A stretch of DNA of 58,312 nucleotides from Pseudomonas sp. RIT-PI-q (GCF_001297125.1 NZ_LHPC01000042.1:1-58312), one strand, 5' to 3'; counted from the first letter of the stretch, positions 15,863 through 24,724 are shown. Program-made: numbers and translations. Notes: generated by a model not told the origin, from the sequence alone.

Positions 15863-17482
15863 ATGAGCCTGTCACTCCTGAGCCGCTACGCCTTCTTTGC
15901 CGTCTGTGTGATATTCACCCTCGCCAGCCTGCCCTTCCTCGAACACGACTGGCTCTGGCCAATCACCGCCGTCACCGGCGTTCTCAGCCTGGTGGGCCTG
16001 TTCGATCTGCTGCAAAGCCCTCACGCCGTGCGGCGTAACTACCCGATCCTCGGCAACATCCGCTACCTGGTCGAAGGCATTCGCCCGGAAATCCGCCAGT
16101 ACCTGCTCGAATCCGACAGCGACGCCCTGCCCTTCTCCCGCGCCCAACGTTCACTGGTCTATTCCCGTGCGAAGAACGAAAGCGCCGACAAACCTTTCGG
16201 CACGTTGATCGACGTGTATCAGTCAGGTTTCGAGTTCATCGGCCACTCCATGCGCCCGGCGCCCTTGAGCGACCCGAGCAGTTTCCGCGTGACGGTCGGC
16301 GGCCCGCAGTGCACGCAGCCGTACTCGGCGTCGGTGTTCAACATCTCGGCCATGAGTTTTGGCTCCCTCAGCGCCAACGCCATTCGCGCGTTGAACCAGG
16401 GCGCCAAACTCGGCAATTTCGCCCACGACACGGGTGAAGGCAGCATCAGCGCGTATCACCGGGAAAACGGCGGCGACCTGACCTGGGAACTCGGCAGCGG
16501 CTACTTCGGTTGCCGCACCGCTGACGGCCGTTTCGACCCGGAACGCTTCGCCGCACAAGCACAGACGCCGCAAGTGCGGATGATCGAAATCAAGATGAGC
16601 CAGGGCGCCAAGCCCGGCCACGGCGGCATCCTGCCCAAGCACAAGGTCACCAAGGAAATCGCCGAAACCCGCGGCATTTTGATGGGCGAAGACTGTATCT
16701 CGCCGTCGCGACACAGTGCGTTTTCCACGCCGATCGAACTGATGCATTTCATCCAGCAACTGCGTGAACTGTCCGGCGGCAAGCCGGTGGGCTTCAAGTT
16801 TTGCCTCGGTCACCCGTGGGAATTCATGGGCATCGCCAAGGCCATGCTGGAAACCGGGATTCTCCCGGACTTTATCGTAGTCGACGGCAAGGAAGGCGGC
16901 ACCGGCGCTGCACCCGTGGAGTTCACCGACCACATTGGCGTGCCGATGCGCGAAGGGTTGCTGTTCGTGCACAACACCCTGGTCGGCCTGAACCTGCGGG
17001 ACAAGATCAAGCTCGGTGCCAGCGGCAAGATCGTCAGCGCCTTCGACATCGCCAGCGTCCTGGCCATCGGCGCCGATTGGGCCAACTCGGCGCGCGGCTT
17101 CATGTTCGCCATCGGCTGCATCCAGTCGCAAAGCTGCCACACCAACAAATGCCCGACCGGCGTCGCCACCCAGGACACCCTGCGCCAACGCGCGTTGGTG
17201 GTCCCGGACAAGGCGCAGCGCGTGTTCAACTTCCACCGCAACACGCTCAAGGCCCTGGCCGAAATGCTCGCCGCTGCGGGCCTCGATCATCCGTCGCAGT
17301 TGTCGGCCAAGCACCTGGTGCGGCGCATGTCGGCCACCGAGATCAAACTGTTCTCGCAGCTGCACGTGTTTTTGAAACCGGGGGAATTGCTCACCGGTGA
17401 AGTGAACGGCGAGTTTTATTCGCGGATGTGGCAGATGGCGCGTTCGGATAGTTTTGAGCCCAACGAATTAGCCGCAGCCTGA
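15863..17482 (+). CDS. Membrane-anchored FMN-binding glutamate synthase-like protein
   Basis: 539-residue protein of the FMN-binding glutamate-synthase (GltB central domain) family. Two N-terminal hydrophobic helices (about 7-25 and 32-50) would anchor it to the inner membrane. The barrel shows ISAMSFGSLS, GEGSIS, MSQGAKPGHGG, DGKEGGTGAAP, KLGASGKI and ANSARGFMFAIGC. The cysteines C419, C425 and C430 (CIQSQSCHTNKC) match the 3Fe-4S ligands of glutamate synthase. Unlike true GltB it has no N-terminal glutamine amidotransferase domain, so ammonia or another donor would be needed. Its physiological reaction is not established to my knowledge. It stands alone between REPINs. Confidence 0.92.
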   Translation: MSLSLLSRYAFFAVCVIFTLASLPFLEHDWLWPITAVTGVLSLVGLFDLLQSPHAVRRNYPILGNIRYLVEGIRPEIRQYLLESDSDALPFSRAQRSLVYSRAKNESADKPFGTLIDVYQSGFEFIGHSMRPAPLSDPSSFRVTVGGPQCTQPYSASVFNISAMSFGSLSANAIRALNQGAKLGNFAHDTGEGSISAYHRENGGDLTWELGSGYFGCRTADGRFDPERFAAQAQTPQVRMIEIKMSQGAKPGHGGILPKHKVTKEIAETRGILMGEDCISPSRHSAFSTPIELMHFIQQLRELSGGKPVGFKFCLGHPWEFMGIAKAMLETGILPDFIVVDGKEGGTGAAPVEFTDHIGVPMREGLLFVHNTLVGLNLRDKIKLGASGKIVSAFDIASVLAIGADWANSARGFMFAIGCIQSQSCHTNKCPTGVATQDTLRQRALVVPDKAQRVFNFHRNTLKALAEMLAAAGLDHPSQLSAKHLVRRMSATEIKLFSQLHVFLKPGELLTGEVNGEFYSRMWQMARSDSFEPNELAAA

Positions 17483-17489
17483 TTCCATC

Positions 17490-17669
17490 TGTAGGAGCCG
17501 GCTTGCTGGCGAACCAGACGATGCAGTGGGGCAGGTGAATCGCCTTCGCTGGCAAGCCAGCTCCTACAGGGCTGTGCATGGGGTTCCATCCGTAGGAGCC
17601 GGCTTGCTGGCGAACCGGGCGATGCGGTGGGTCAGGTGAATCGCCTTCGCTGGCAAGCCAGCGCCTACA
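17490..17669. repeat. Two tandem REPINs (17490-17570 and 17591-17669)
   Basis: Each unit is GTTCCATC or ATTCCATC, then GTAGGAGCCGGCTTGCTGGC, a spacer and GCTGGCAAGCCAGC(T/G)CCTACA. The units repeat at 101-bp spacing with a few differences, which indicates local duplication. They separate the convergent GltB-like and gtrII-type genes. Confidence 0.88.
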
Positions 17670-17670
17670 A

Positions 17671-19179
17671 TCACCAGCGCAGCGCCTTGATTGGGGCCGG
17701 TTCTTTCATGACGATAAAACCGTAATCGCCCAACAGGAAAATCCGGTAGTACGGATTTTCCAGCAGCGGCGGATAACCTAGATACCCGACCCGGGTCGCG
17801 TTACGTCGCTCCTTCTCCGCGACTACGTTGGTGATGCCCACTTTCGGCAGGTTTTCGGCCAGCATGAAAAAGTCGATATTCAGCAAGAAGTGCAACACCG
17901 GCATTTGCTTGAACGACCCCGCCGCCCCCACCAGCCAGTGATCGGAATAGGTCACCGACATGTAAATACGCTTGGCCTCGCGCAGCTCTCGGTGGGACGC
18001 AATGTCGTACTCAAGGCTCAGTAGCGCACTCGACGCGAAAGTTTTTTGCAGCGTCAGCACCCGACCATAGGCGTACGACAATGACAGCATCGCCAGCAAT
18101 GGAATCACCAAGAGCAGCGGCAACCGTTCATGGATTCGCGCCAGCGCCAAATGACTCAAATAAAACATCAGCACCAGCAGGACCGCGAAACCCATCAGCG
18201 TCCTGGCGCCTTCATTGAAATCCCGGAAAAACAGCGCGACACCCGACACCAGCAATGTCACCACCGGCAAGGTCAGCAAACACAGCAGACCGATCAGGCA
18301 TTTCTTCAGCCCGGTGTCCTGACGCTCCAGCACATTCATACCCAGCCGCACGGCGCCGGCAATGGCGCACAGCAACAGCGCGGCGAAGACCCAGGCAAAT
18401 CCTCCGTGAAACAGCAGCACGACTTTTTCCAGGACCCTGGCGATGTTGACTTGGATTTGCAGCAACGGTGCCGCCGTCCAGTTCAACAACAACGTGCGAT
18501 TGTGCTTCATGAACGGATACGCACTGGCGGCGTAGATCAGCCAGGCCAGTACAGTCTGGGCGATTTTCCAGCCGATCAAGTCGCGCCATTGCGGCCAGGC
18601 CAACCGTTCATTGGCCCCCCTTAGCAGCTCAAGGCAACACAAGCCCAGAAACACATTGAGGCTCACCTGATAGAGCCCCAGCGCCAGCGCAATCAGGAAG
18701 GAAGGCACCAGCCATTGAAGGATGCGTGAAGGATGGCGAAACGTGATCGCGTAGATCACCGCCACCACGCTGAAGGCCATCGGCGCGCCGTCGTACTGAT
18801 AAGACAGGTTTTGCAGGAAGAACGGGTTGTACCAAAGCGGCAACAGCACCAGGCAACGGGAAATCGTCGGTTGCGGGTAGTAATGAAACGTCAGGCTGGT
18901 CAATGCCGAGGCCATGGCCAGCGTGGCGATCAACAGCGGTAGTGGAAAGATGTTTGGAGCGGCATTGCTGAAGGTGAACAGGTTGTAGAACAGCTCGGTG
19001 AACAACCGCCCCTGCTCCGCCCAGGCTGTACCCGCCGACAAGGAACGCCAGTTGTCATCGATGTAGGGATAATCCGCGAGGATCAGCGGGACGATGTACA
19101 CCAGGGTCGCGATCAGAAAAAACAGCCAGACCTGCCGACGCCCGAGTTCTTTGCTGAGATAGTCGATCAACCTGCCCAT
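17671..19179 (-). CDS. GtrII-like glucosyltransferase (integral membrane)
   Basis: 502-residue polytopic membrane protein with about 10-11 hydrophobic helices, an early DNWRSLSAGTAW segment and an extramembrane C-terminal region. Size, topology and position directly after gtrA and gtrB fit the serotype-specific glucosyltransferase of a gtr operon (GtrII family). Such enzymes move glucose from undecaprenyl phosphate-glucose onto O-antigen on the periplasmic face. Serotype-specific Gtr proteins vary widely, so the sugar linkage cannot be predicted. One base separates it from the gtrB stop. No prophage genes flank it here, unlike many enterobacterial gtr clusters. Confidence 0.85.
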   Translation of the reverse strand: MGRLIDYLSKELGRRQVWLFFLIATLVYIVPLILADYPYIDDNWRSLSAGTAWAEQGRLFTELFYNLFTFSNAAPNIFPLPLLIATLAMASALTSLTFHYYPQPTISRCLVLLPLWYNPFFLQNLSYQYDGAPMAFSVVAVIYAITFRHPSRILQWLVPSFLIALALGLYQVSLNVFLGLCCLELLRGANERLAWPQWRDLIGWKIAQTVLAWLIYAASAYPFMKHNRTLLLNWTAAPLLQIQVNIARVLEKVVLLFHGGFAWVFAALLLCAIAGAVRLGMNVLERQDTGLKKCLIGLLCLLTLPVVTLLVSGVALFFRDFNEGARTLMGFAVLLVLMFYLSHLALARIHERLPLLLVIPLLAMLSLSYAYGRVLTLQKTFASSALLSLEYDIASHRELREAKRIYMSVTYSDHWLVGAAGSFKQMPVLHFLLNIDFFMLAENLPKVGITNVVAEKERRNATRVGYLGYPPLLENPYYRIFLLGDYGFIVMKEPAPIKALRW

Positions 19180-19180
19180 G

Positions 19181-20122
19181 CTAAAGCCCGAGCCGGTCTT
19201 TGCCGCCGATGACGTCTTTCACCACATAGCGCGGTCGATGCTTGGCCTCGATGTAAATGCGGCCGACGTATTCGCCGAGGATGCCGATGCCGATCAACTG
19301 CACGCCACCGAGAAACAGAATCGCGGTCATCAACGAGGGGTAACCGGGCACGCTGTTGCCGAAGAAAATCTTGTCCAGCACCATGTACACCGCGTAGAGC
19401 ACCGCGAAGATCGAAATCCCGCCACCGATGTACGTCCACAAACGCAACGGCACCGTGCTGAACGAGGTCACGCCTTCCAGCGCCAGGTTCCACAGCTTCC
19501 AACCGTTGAACTTGCTGGCTCCGGCCACCCGCCTGGCGCGTTCGTATTCCACCACTACAGTGTTGAACCCGGCCCACGACAGCACACCCTTCATGAACAA
19601 CTGATGCTCGGGCAGTGCGCGAATCACGTCGACTACCTTGCGGTCCATCAGCCGGAAGTCGCCTACGTTTTCTTCGATGCGGGTGTATGAAATGCGATTC
19701 AACAGGTGGTAAAACAGCGCCGCACTGTGGCGTTTCAGATAACTGTCGGCGGTCCGGTCCCGGCGCTTGGCGAGCACCACATCGGCGCCTTTTTGCCATT
19801 CTTCGATCAACCGCGGGATGACGCTGATCGGATCCTGCAAGTCCACGTCCATGGGGATCACCGCATCGCCGGTGGCGTATTCCAGGCCGGCGAACAGCGC
19901 CGGTTCCTTGCCGAAGTTGCGCGAGAAGTTAATCAGCATGACCTGTTCATCGGCTTGCGCCAGAGCCTTGACCTGTTCAGCCGTGCGATCGGAACTGCCA
20001 TCGTTGATGAACACGATCTCGACCTCAGCGTTTTCAAGCTTCAACTCACGCCGCACCGCCAGATAAAACAGGCTGATCGCCTGTTCTTCATTGAATACTG
20101 GAACGATCAACGAGACCTTCAT
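19181..20122 (-). CDS. gtrB: Bactoprenol glucosyltransferase (GtrB-like)
   Basis: 313-residue GT2-family glycosyltransferase predicted to make undecaprenyl-phosphate glucose from UDP-glucose at the cytoplasmic face. The N-terminal domain has SLIVPVFNEEQ, FINDGSSD and the metal-binding MDVDLQDP (DXD-like). Two C-terminal transmembrane helices (about 230-250 and 265-285) and the end motif GEYVGRIYIEAKHRPRY are typical of DPMS/GtrB enzymes. The start overlaps the gtrA stop by 4 nt, and gtrII follows after one base. I assign the symbol from family and order; other sugars are possible. Confidence 0.88.
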   Translation of the reverse strand: MKVSLIVPVFNEEQAISLFYLAVRRELKLENAEVEIVFINDGSSDRTAEQVKALAQADEQVMLINFSRNFGKEPALFAGLEYATGDAVIPMDVDLQDPISVIPRLIEEWQKGADVVLAKRRDRTADSYLKRHSAALFYHLLNRISYTRIEENVGDFRLMDRKVVDVIRALPEHQLFMKGVLSWAGFNTVVVEYERARRVAGASKFNGWKLWNLALEGVTSFSTVPLRLWTYIGGGISIFAVLYAVYMVLDKIFFGNSVPGYPSLMTAILFLGGVQLIGIGILGEYVGRIYIEAKHRPRYVVKDVIGGKDRLGL

Positions 20123-20493
20123 GCGTCACGCTCGCGAAACACCACATACTTTGAAAACAGGAAGCCCAACACCAGGCTCAACGCCGAAAATATAGCCACT
20201 GTCAGCAGACCGTGTAGTCGCCATACGTCTCCTGCATGACCGACGCCGAGGCTCAACGCGCCCATGGCCCCGAGAAACAGCAGATAGCCGCCGACCGAGG
20301 CCTTGGCATCGAAGGTATACAGCGCGTTCATGTAGAAGGAAAACGAGGCGGCAACGCAGAAGGCCGCCAGATTGCTCAGCGCCTGACTGCAGCCAGCCGC
20401 CACGCTGAGCAGGAAAAAGATTTGCCAGTGAATCAGCGTGTTGGCGACCCCGATCACCGTGTAGCTGGAAAACCCTTTCCACAAGAGTCGCAT
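20119..20493 (-). CDS. gtrA: GtrA-like flippase
   Basis: Small membrane protein of 124 residues with four hydrophobic helices, GtrA family, thought to flip undecaprenyl-phosphate sugars across the inner membrane. Family features are F..YTVIGVANTLIHW near the N-terminus and a C-terminal FLFSKYVVF. The ATG at 20493 has a strong GAGGAG ribosome site 8 nt upstream; an upstream TTG extends the frame but lacks support. It is the first gene of the gtrA-gtrB-gtrII set. Confidence 0.88.
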   Translation of the reverse strand: MRLLWKGFSSYTVIGVANTLIHWQIFFLLSVAAGCSQALSNLAAFCVAASFSFYMNALYTFDAKASVGGYLLFLGAMGALSLGVGHAGDVWRLHGLLTVAIFSALSLVLGFLFSKYVVFRERDA

Positions 20494-20748
20494 GGTGACT
20501 CTCCTCTTGAGGCCGTGGCACAACCCGTCATAAAGCTTTGAACCTGTCTACTGTCAGAAATCACAGGTCTGATGGCCTTTCAGACCAGCGGTTAGGGTTT
20601 CAGCGCACTGTCAGGAGACATTCCGTAATACCCAGGCTTTGCAATTGCCGGCGAATCACGCCACCCTGCGCGCCGCCCGATGTACGGCGCGCACTCTTCG
20701 GCGCCTTCGGCGACCCCTTACTTCACACCCGTTCACGAGCCCGCCGTC

Positions 20749-21924
20749 ATGACGTTTGAGCGCGATCACCGGATCGACTTTTTCCGGGGCCTGGCACTGA
20801 TCTTCATCTTCTGGGATCACGTGCCTCACAACCCGTTGGGTCAAATCACCTTGCGTAACTTCGGCTTCAGCGACGCTGCCGAAATCTTCGTGTTCCTGGC
20901 CGGTTATGCGGCCGTCCTGGCCTACGGCAAAATCCTTGCGCGCGACGGTTTTCTGATCGCCTGCATCAAGATCCTGCGGCGCGCGTGGGTGCTCTACGTG
21001 GTGCATATTTTCCTGCTGGCGATGCTGATGGGCATTGTGTTCTTCGCCAACAGCCATGTGGAAACCCGCGACCTGGTGGAAGAAATGGGCATGCACCACT
21101 TCATCAGCGATCCGCAGCAGGCCTTGATCGATGAGCTGCTGTTGCGCTTCAAGCCGAACCTGATGGACCCATTGCCGCTGTACATTTTGCTACTGGCGGG
21201 ACTGCCGCTGGTGTTGCCGCTGCTGGTGCGCAAGGCCTGGGTGGTGGTCGCGATGTCGCTGGCGGTGTACCTGATGGTGCCGCTGTTTGGCTGGAACCTG
21301 GCCGCCATCAAGGACGGTGTGTGGTACTTCAACCCCGTCGCCTGGCAACTGCTGTTTGTCCTCGGCGGCGCGGCGGCGATTCACGGGACCCGGCCACGCT
21401 TGCCCGACACCCGTTCGCTGGCGCGCCAGCCGTTGTTTGTGAGTGCGGCACTGTACGTGGTGGTCGCCGGGGTGATTACCGTGGCATGGCGCTGGCCGCC
21501 GATTCATGACGCCTTGATGCCCGCCAGCCTGAGCAACCTGTTATACCCGATCAGCAAGACCGACCTGTCGCCGGTGCGCCTGGTGCATTTCCTGGCACTG
21601 GCTTACGTCACCGCGAAACTGCTTCCAGACACCGGATGGACGCAGAACTGGCTGGCGCAGCAAAGCTGCCGCATGGGTCGTTTTTCCCTGGAGATCTTCT
21701 GCCTGGGCGTGTTGCTGGCGCCGCTGGCGGACATGCTCAACGCGCTGACCGACGATGCTTTTGCCATGCAGATTTTCACGGCGTTGGTGGGGGCCGGGTT
21801 GATGGCGTTGCTGGCAGCGTGGCTGGAGTTCAATAAGCGGTTGAACCAGACAATCAAAAGATCGCAGCCTGCGGCAGCGCCTACAGGAGATTGCGATCGA
21901 CCGATTGAACGCATTCCCCTGTAG
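20749..21924 (+). CDS. OpgC-family membrane acyltransferase
   Basis: Polytopic inner-membrane protein of about 391 residues and about ten helices, OpgC/acyltransferase-3-like. It opens with RDHRIDFFRGLALIFIFWDH and continues with GFSDAAEIFVFLAGY, features of the OpgC succinyltransferase family that modifies periplasmic glucans; other polysaccharide targets are possible. I start at ATG 20749 because family members begin just before the R-x-R-I-D-x-x-R-G motif. The frame is open from ATG 20680 but without an SD. The last 24 residues are translated from a repeat element (21853-21952) and the TAG stop lies in that repeat. It is divergent from gtrA, which hints at a shared role in surface glycan modification. 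Confidence 0.87.
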   Translation: MTFERDHRIDFFRGLALIFIFWDHVPHNPLGQITLRNFGFSDAAEIFVFLAGYAAVLAYGKILARDGFLIACIKILRRAWVLYVVHIFLLAMLMGIVFFANSHVETRDLVEEMGMHHFISDPQQALIDELLLRFKPNLMDPLPLYILLLAGLPLVLPLLVRKAWVVVAMSLAVYLMVPLFGWNLAAIKDGVWYFNPVAWQLLFVLGGAAAIHGTRPRLPDTRSLARQPLFVSAALYVVVAGVITVAWRWPPIHDALMPASLSNLLYPISKTDLSPVRLVHFLALAYVTAKLLPDTGWTQNWLAQQSCRMGRFSLEIFCLGVLLAPLADMLNALTDDAFAMQIFTALVGAGLMALLAAWLEFNKRLNQTIKRSQPAAAPTGDCDRPIERIPL

Positions 21925-21952
21925 GCGCTGCCGCAGGCTGCGATCTTTTGAT
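21853..21952. repeat. Inverted repeat of the CGCAGCCTGCGGCAGCGCC type overlapping the opgC-like 3' end
   Basis: ATCAAAAGATCGCAGCCTGC ... GCAGGCTGCGATCTTTTGAT form arms of about 35 bp around a 30-bp spacer. It is a second, unrelated REP family of Pseudomonas type. The opgC-like gene reads through the first arm and stops at the TAG (21922-21924) of the second arm. A related half-copy lies at 24269. Confidence 0.88.
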
Positions 21953-21963
21953 CTTCCACAACG

Positions 21964-21998
21964 AAAAAGCCCCGATCATCACGACCGGGGCTTTTTCA
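21964..21998. terminator. Bidirectional rho-independent terminator
   Basis: AAAAAGCCCCG, then a short loop region, then CGGGGCTTTTT, gives a GC stem with an A run on one side and a T run on the other. It lies between the convergent opgC-like and permease genes and can end both transcripts. Confidence 0.9.
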
Positions 21999-22014
21999 TT
22001 TCAAATGTTACAAC

Positions 22015-23436
22015 TTACGAAGCCGAACGCACTGCAGCTTGCGACACATTGGTCGGTTGCAGCTTGAACACGTAGAACAATACCGTCAGCAGCACCAGGA
22101 ACGCCGGGCCGACATACAGCGCCACACGGGTGTCCGGGAAGTACGCCATCAGACCCACCCCCAACACCAGGAACGCCAGCGCCAGGTACGAACTGACCGG
22201 GTACAGCCACATTTTGTATTTCAGGCCGGCACGTTCACTGGCGCTCAGGCCTTGGCGGAACTTGAGTTGGGCCAGCAGGATCATCACCCAGGTCCAGATC
22301 GCGCCGAAGGTGGCAATCGCCGTCACCCAGACGAAGACTTTCTCAGGCACCAGGTAGTTGAGCAGCACGCCCAGCAGCAAGGCGCCGATCGACAACAGCA
22401 GTGCGCGACGCGGCACGCCGTTGCTGGAGGTCTTGGCGAAACCGGCCGGGGCCTGGCCGTTCTGCGCCAGGCTGTACAACATGCGCCCGGTGCTGAAGAT
22501 GCCGCCGTTGCAGGACGACAGCGCGGCGGTAATCACCACGAAGTTGATGATGCCGGCGGCAGTCTTGATGCCCAGACGTTCGAACGTCATGACGAACGGA
22601 CTGCCCTGGGTGCCGATTTCGTTCCACGGGTAGATCGACAGGATCACGAACAGCGCGCCGACGTAGAACAGCAGAATCCGCCAGAACACCGAACCGATGG
22701 CGTTAGGGATGGTTTTCTGCGGGTTCTTCGCTTCACCGGCGGTCAGGCCGATCATCTCGACGCCGAGGTAGGCGAACATGACCATTTGCAGCGACATCAA
22801 CACGCCTTGTACGCCGTTGGGCATGAAGCCGCCGTGAGCCCACAGGTTGGAAATCCCCAGGGCCACACCGTCGTTGCCGAAACCGAAGGCGATCACACCG
22901 ATACCGCCGATCACCATGGCGATGATGGTGACGATCTTGATCAGGGCAAACCAGAATTCGAATTCACCGAAGGCCTTCACGGCGATCAGGTTGATGGTGC
23001 CCATGCTGATCAAGGCCGACAAGGCCCAGATCCAGCGCGGTACGTCGGGGAACCAGACGCCCATGTACACCGCCACGGCGGTGATTTCCGCGACGCAGGT
23101 CACCAGCCACAGGAACCAGTAGTTCCAGCCGGTCAGGAAGCCGGCCAAGGGGCCGAGGTAGTCTTGGGCGTAACGGCTGAAGGAGCCGGCGACGGGGTTG
23201 TGCACGGCCATTTCGCCGAGGGCGCGCATGATCACCAGGATCGCCAGACCGCCGATGATGTAGGACAGCATGATGGCCGGGCCGGCCATTTCGATGGCTT
23301 TGGCTGAACCGAGGAACAGGCCGACGCCGATACAGGCACCGAGTGCCATCAAGCGAATATGCCGTTCGCCGAGTTCGCGTTTGAGCGGGCCGCCTTGAGC
23401 GGTTTCGCCTTGGGGCAGGTGGTTGCCAACTGGCAT
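22015..23436 (-). CDS. Amino-acid permease, AAT family (ProY-like)
   Basis: Inner-membrane amino-acid:proton symporter of 473 residues with 12 predicted helices. It begins with a cytoplasmic tail and RELGERHIRLMALGACIGVG, followed by AGPAIMLSYIIGG, MRALGEMAVHNPVAGSFSRY, YMGVWFPDVPRWIWALS, LMSLQMVMFAYLGVEMIGLT, AGEAKNPQKTIP and SPFVMTFERLGI. These track E. coli ProY (proline permease) closely, including HNPxxxSFSRYA and SLQMVMFAY. The substrate (proline, or alanine/glycine/serine) is inferred. I start at ATG 23436 with GAGG 10 nt upstream; earlier in-frame starts have no support. It ends just before the two-way terminator. Confidence 0.9.
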   Translation of the reverse strand: MPVGNHLPQGETAQGGPLKRELGERHIRLMALGACIGVGLFLGSAKAIEMAGPAIMLSYIIGGLAILVIMRALGEMAVHNPVAGSFSRYAQDYLGPLAGFLTGWNYWFLWLVTCVAEITAVAVYMGVWFPDVPRWIWALSALISMGTINLIAVKAFGEFEFWFALIKIVTIIAMVIGGIGVIAFGFGNDGVALGISNLWAHGGFMPNGVQGVLMSLQMVMFAYLGVEMIGLTAGEAKNPQKTIPNAIGSVFWRILLFYVGALFVILSIYPWNEIGTQGSPFVMTFERLGIKTAAGIINFVVITAALSSCNGGIFSTGRMLYSLAQNGQAPAGFAKTSSNGVPRRALLLSIGALLLGVLLNYLVPEKVFVWVTAIATFGAIWTWVMILLAQLKFRQGLSASERAGLKYKMWLYPVSSYLALAFLVLGVGLMAYFPDTRVALYVGPAFLVLLTVLFYVFKLQPTNVSQAAVRSAS

Positions 23437-23811
23437 AGGGGTACAACCTCGTCTTGTTATTGGATATGACCACCGAGTCAATGAATCGCAGGCGGGGAAG
23501 CCGGCGCTTCCTGATACCGGGCGTGCCTTGTGGGCAAACCCGTCTTGTAGGACAAAACCTGCAAGATCAGCGGGGCATGCAGTATAAAAAGCTGGCGACA
23601 GAGATTTTCACTCTATAAACCACAAAATTCAGTCGTTAATCTCGGTAAAGCGGGGGTTTGCAGAGATAGATTGTCTGGGATTTGTAGGATTTTTCGCTGT
23701 TTGAAGCGGCGGGGAGTATTGCACGGCTTTGGTGCATCGTCATGATTCTGTGTGGGATCTGATTTTCTTGTGTAGGGCTCTGGTTCGGTTGTTTCAGGCT
23801 TTTTTTGGGGG
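23437..23811. other. Noncoding stretch upstream of the permease
   Basis: This 375-bp region is AT-richer than the surrounding genes and should contain the permease promoter, reading leftwards. I see no gene and no clear operator. It ends at the left tip of the large inverted repeat. Confidence 0.5.
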
Positions 23812-24127
23812 GTACATATCCGTTTCTTCGGTGATGGCTGATATTGGTTCCGCCCTTACGGCGGGTCACTTTCGAAAAGCGCGAAAGTAACCAAAGCGCT
23901 TCTGCCCCTTTCGTTCGGTGCCTCGCTAAGGCTCGGCATGCCCTCGCTCCGGTCCTGCTCCGTGGGCCCGCCGCCATCGGCCATCCATGGCCGGGGGCGG
24001 CTAACCCGGCATCCATGCCGGGTTGCCCACTGCGCAGAACCTCCACTCGGCCTCTCGATGGGACGGTGCATCAAAATCAAAAGCACGGCGGCCTGCAGGC
24101 CGGCCTGATTGGGGAATACGCATTCCC

Positions 24128-24230
24128 CTGTAGGAGCGAGCTTGCTCGCGAAGAACGTTAACGATGACGCGTTTCAACAGGAGCACCCGGTGCCTGTGGG
24201 TCCATCGCGAGCAAGCTCGCTCCTACAGGG
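24128..24230. repeat. REPIN inside the large inverted repeat
   Basis: CTGTAGGAGCGAGCTTGCTC ... GAGCAAGCTCGCTCCTACAG form the two arms around a 55-bp spacer, placed in the centre of the 787-bp palindrome. Confidence 0.9.
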
Positions 24231-24268
24231 GATCGGTGCGATACAAATAGATGGGTACACACGGTCAA

Positions 24269-24300
24269 TGTAGGAGCTGCCGAAGGCTGCGATCTTTTGA
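24269..24300 (+). repeat. Single (unpaired) repeat of the CTGCCGAAGGCTGCGATC type
   Basis: TGTAGGAGCTGCCGAAGGCT continues with GCGATCTTTTGA. It matches one arm of the repeat at 21853-21952, and no partner arm is seen nearby. Confidence 0.7.
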
Positions 24301-24724
24301 TCTTGCCGTTGCTTTGCTTCGGCTTTTTAATCTTGATCTGCCGCCCCTTTCCCAGAGGCCGAACGCAGGCGTTGCGCAGGGGGCAACCCGGCATGGATGC
24401 CGGGTTAGCCGCCCCCGGCCATGGATGGCCGATGGCGGCGGGCCCCCGGAGCAATGCCGGAGTGAGGGCATGCCGAGCCACAGCGAGGCACCGAATGGAG
24501 GGGCAAGACCTTTTGGTTACTTTTGGGGCGTTTGCCAAAAGTGACCCGCTGTAAGAGCGGAACCGCCAGTCGCCGTTACCGAAGAAACGGATATGTACAC
24601 GATCAAAAAACAACCATTACCGAAAAACGGATATGCATCCGAATCCCAACTTTGGATCCTCACAATTTTTTCACCATTGCCATCCACCGTCTAAGCTTCA
24701 GACAAGTCCGATCAATCTGCGTGA

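Larger units (their letters stand above)
23812..24598. repeat. 787-bp near-palindromic repeat element with arms of about 245 bp
   Basis: The left arm (23812-24055) and right arm (24354-24598) are inverted copies. Both begin at the outer tip with GTACATATCCGTTTCTTCGG and share GCGGGTCACTTT, GGTGCCTCGCT, GGCTCGGCATGCCCTC, GCCATCCATGGCCGGGG and AACCCGGCATCCATGCCGGG. Each arm also holds small palindromes of its own. The roughly 300-bp centre carries a REPIN (24128-24230) and a half repeat. Open frames here are symmetric translations of the arms. No transposase is present, so it may be a non-autonomous element or a structured noncoding repeat. Confidence 0.85.

Noticed and set aside
17671..20493. 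Prophage or genomic island carrying the gtr genes
   Set aside because: No integrase, tRNA attachment site or phage gene is present in the window.
22039..23307. 422-codon plus-strand frame opposite the ProY-like permease
   Set aside because: The product is low-complexity and very rich in His, Gln, Asp and Arg. The opposite strand codes a clear 12-helix permease.
23636..24613. Several frames of 60-150 codons inside the large inverted repeat
   Set aside because: They appear symmetrically on both arms and strands and contain REP translation. I treat them as artefacts of the palindrome.
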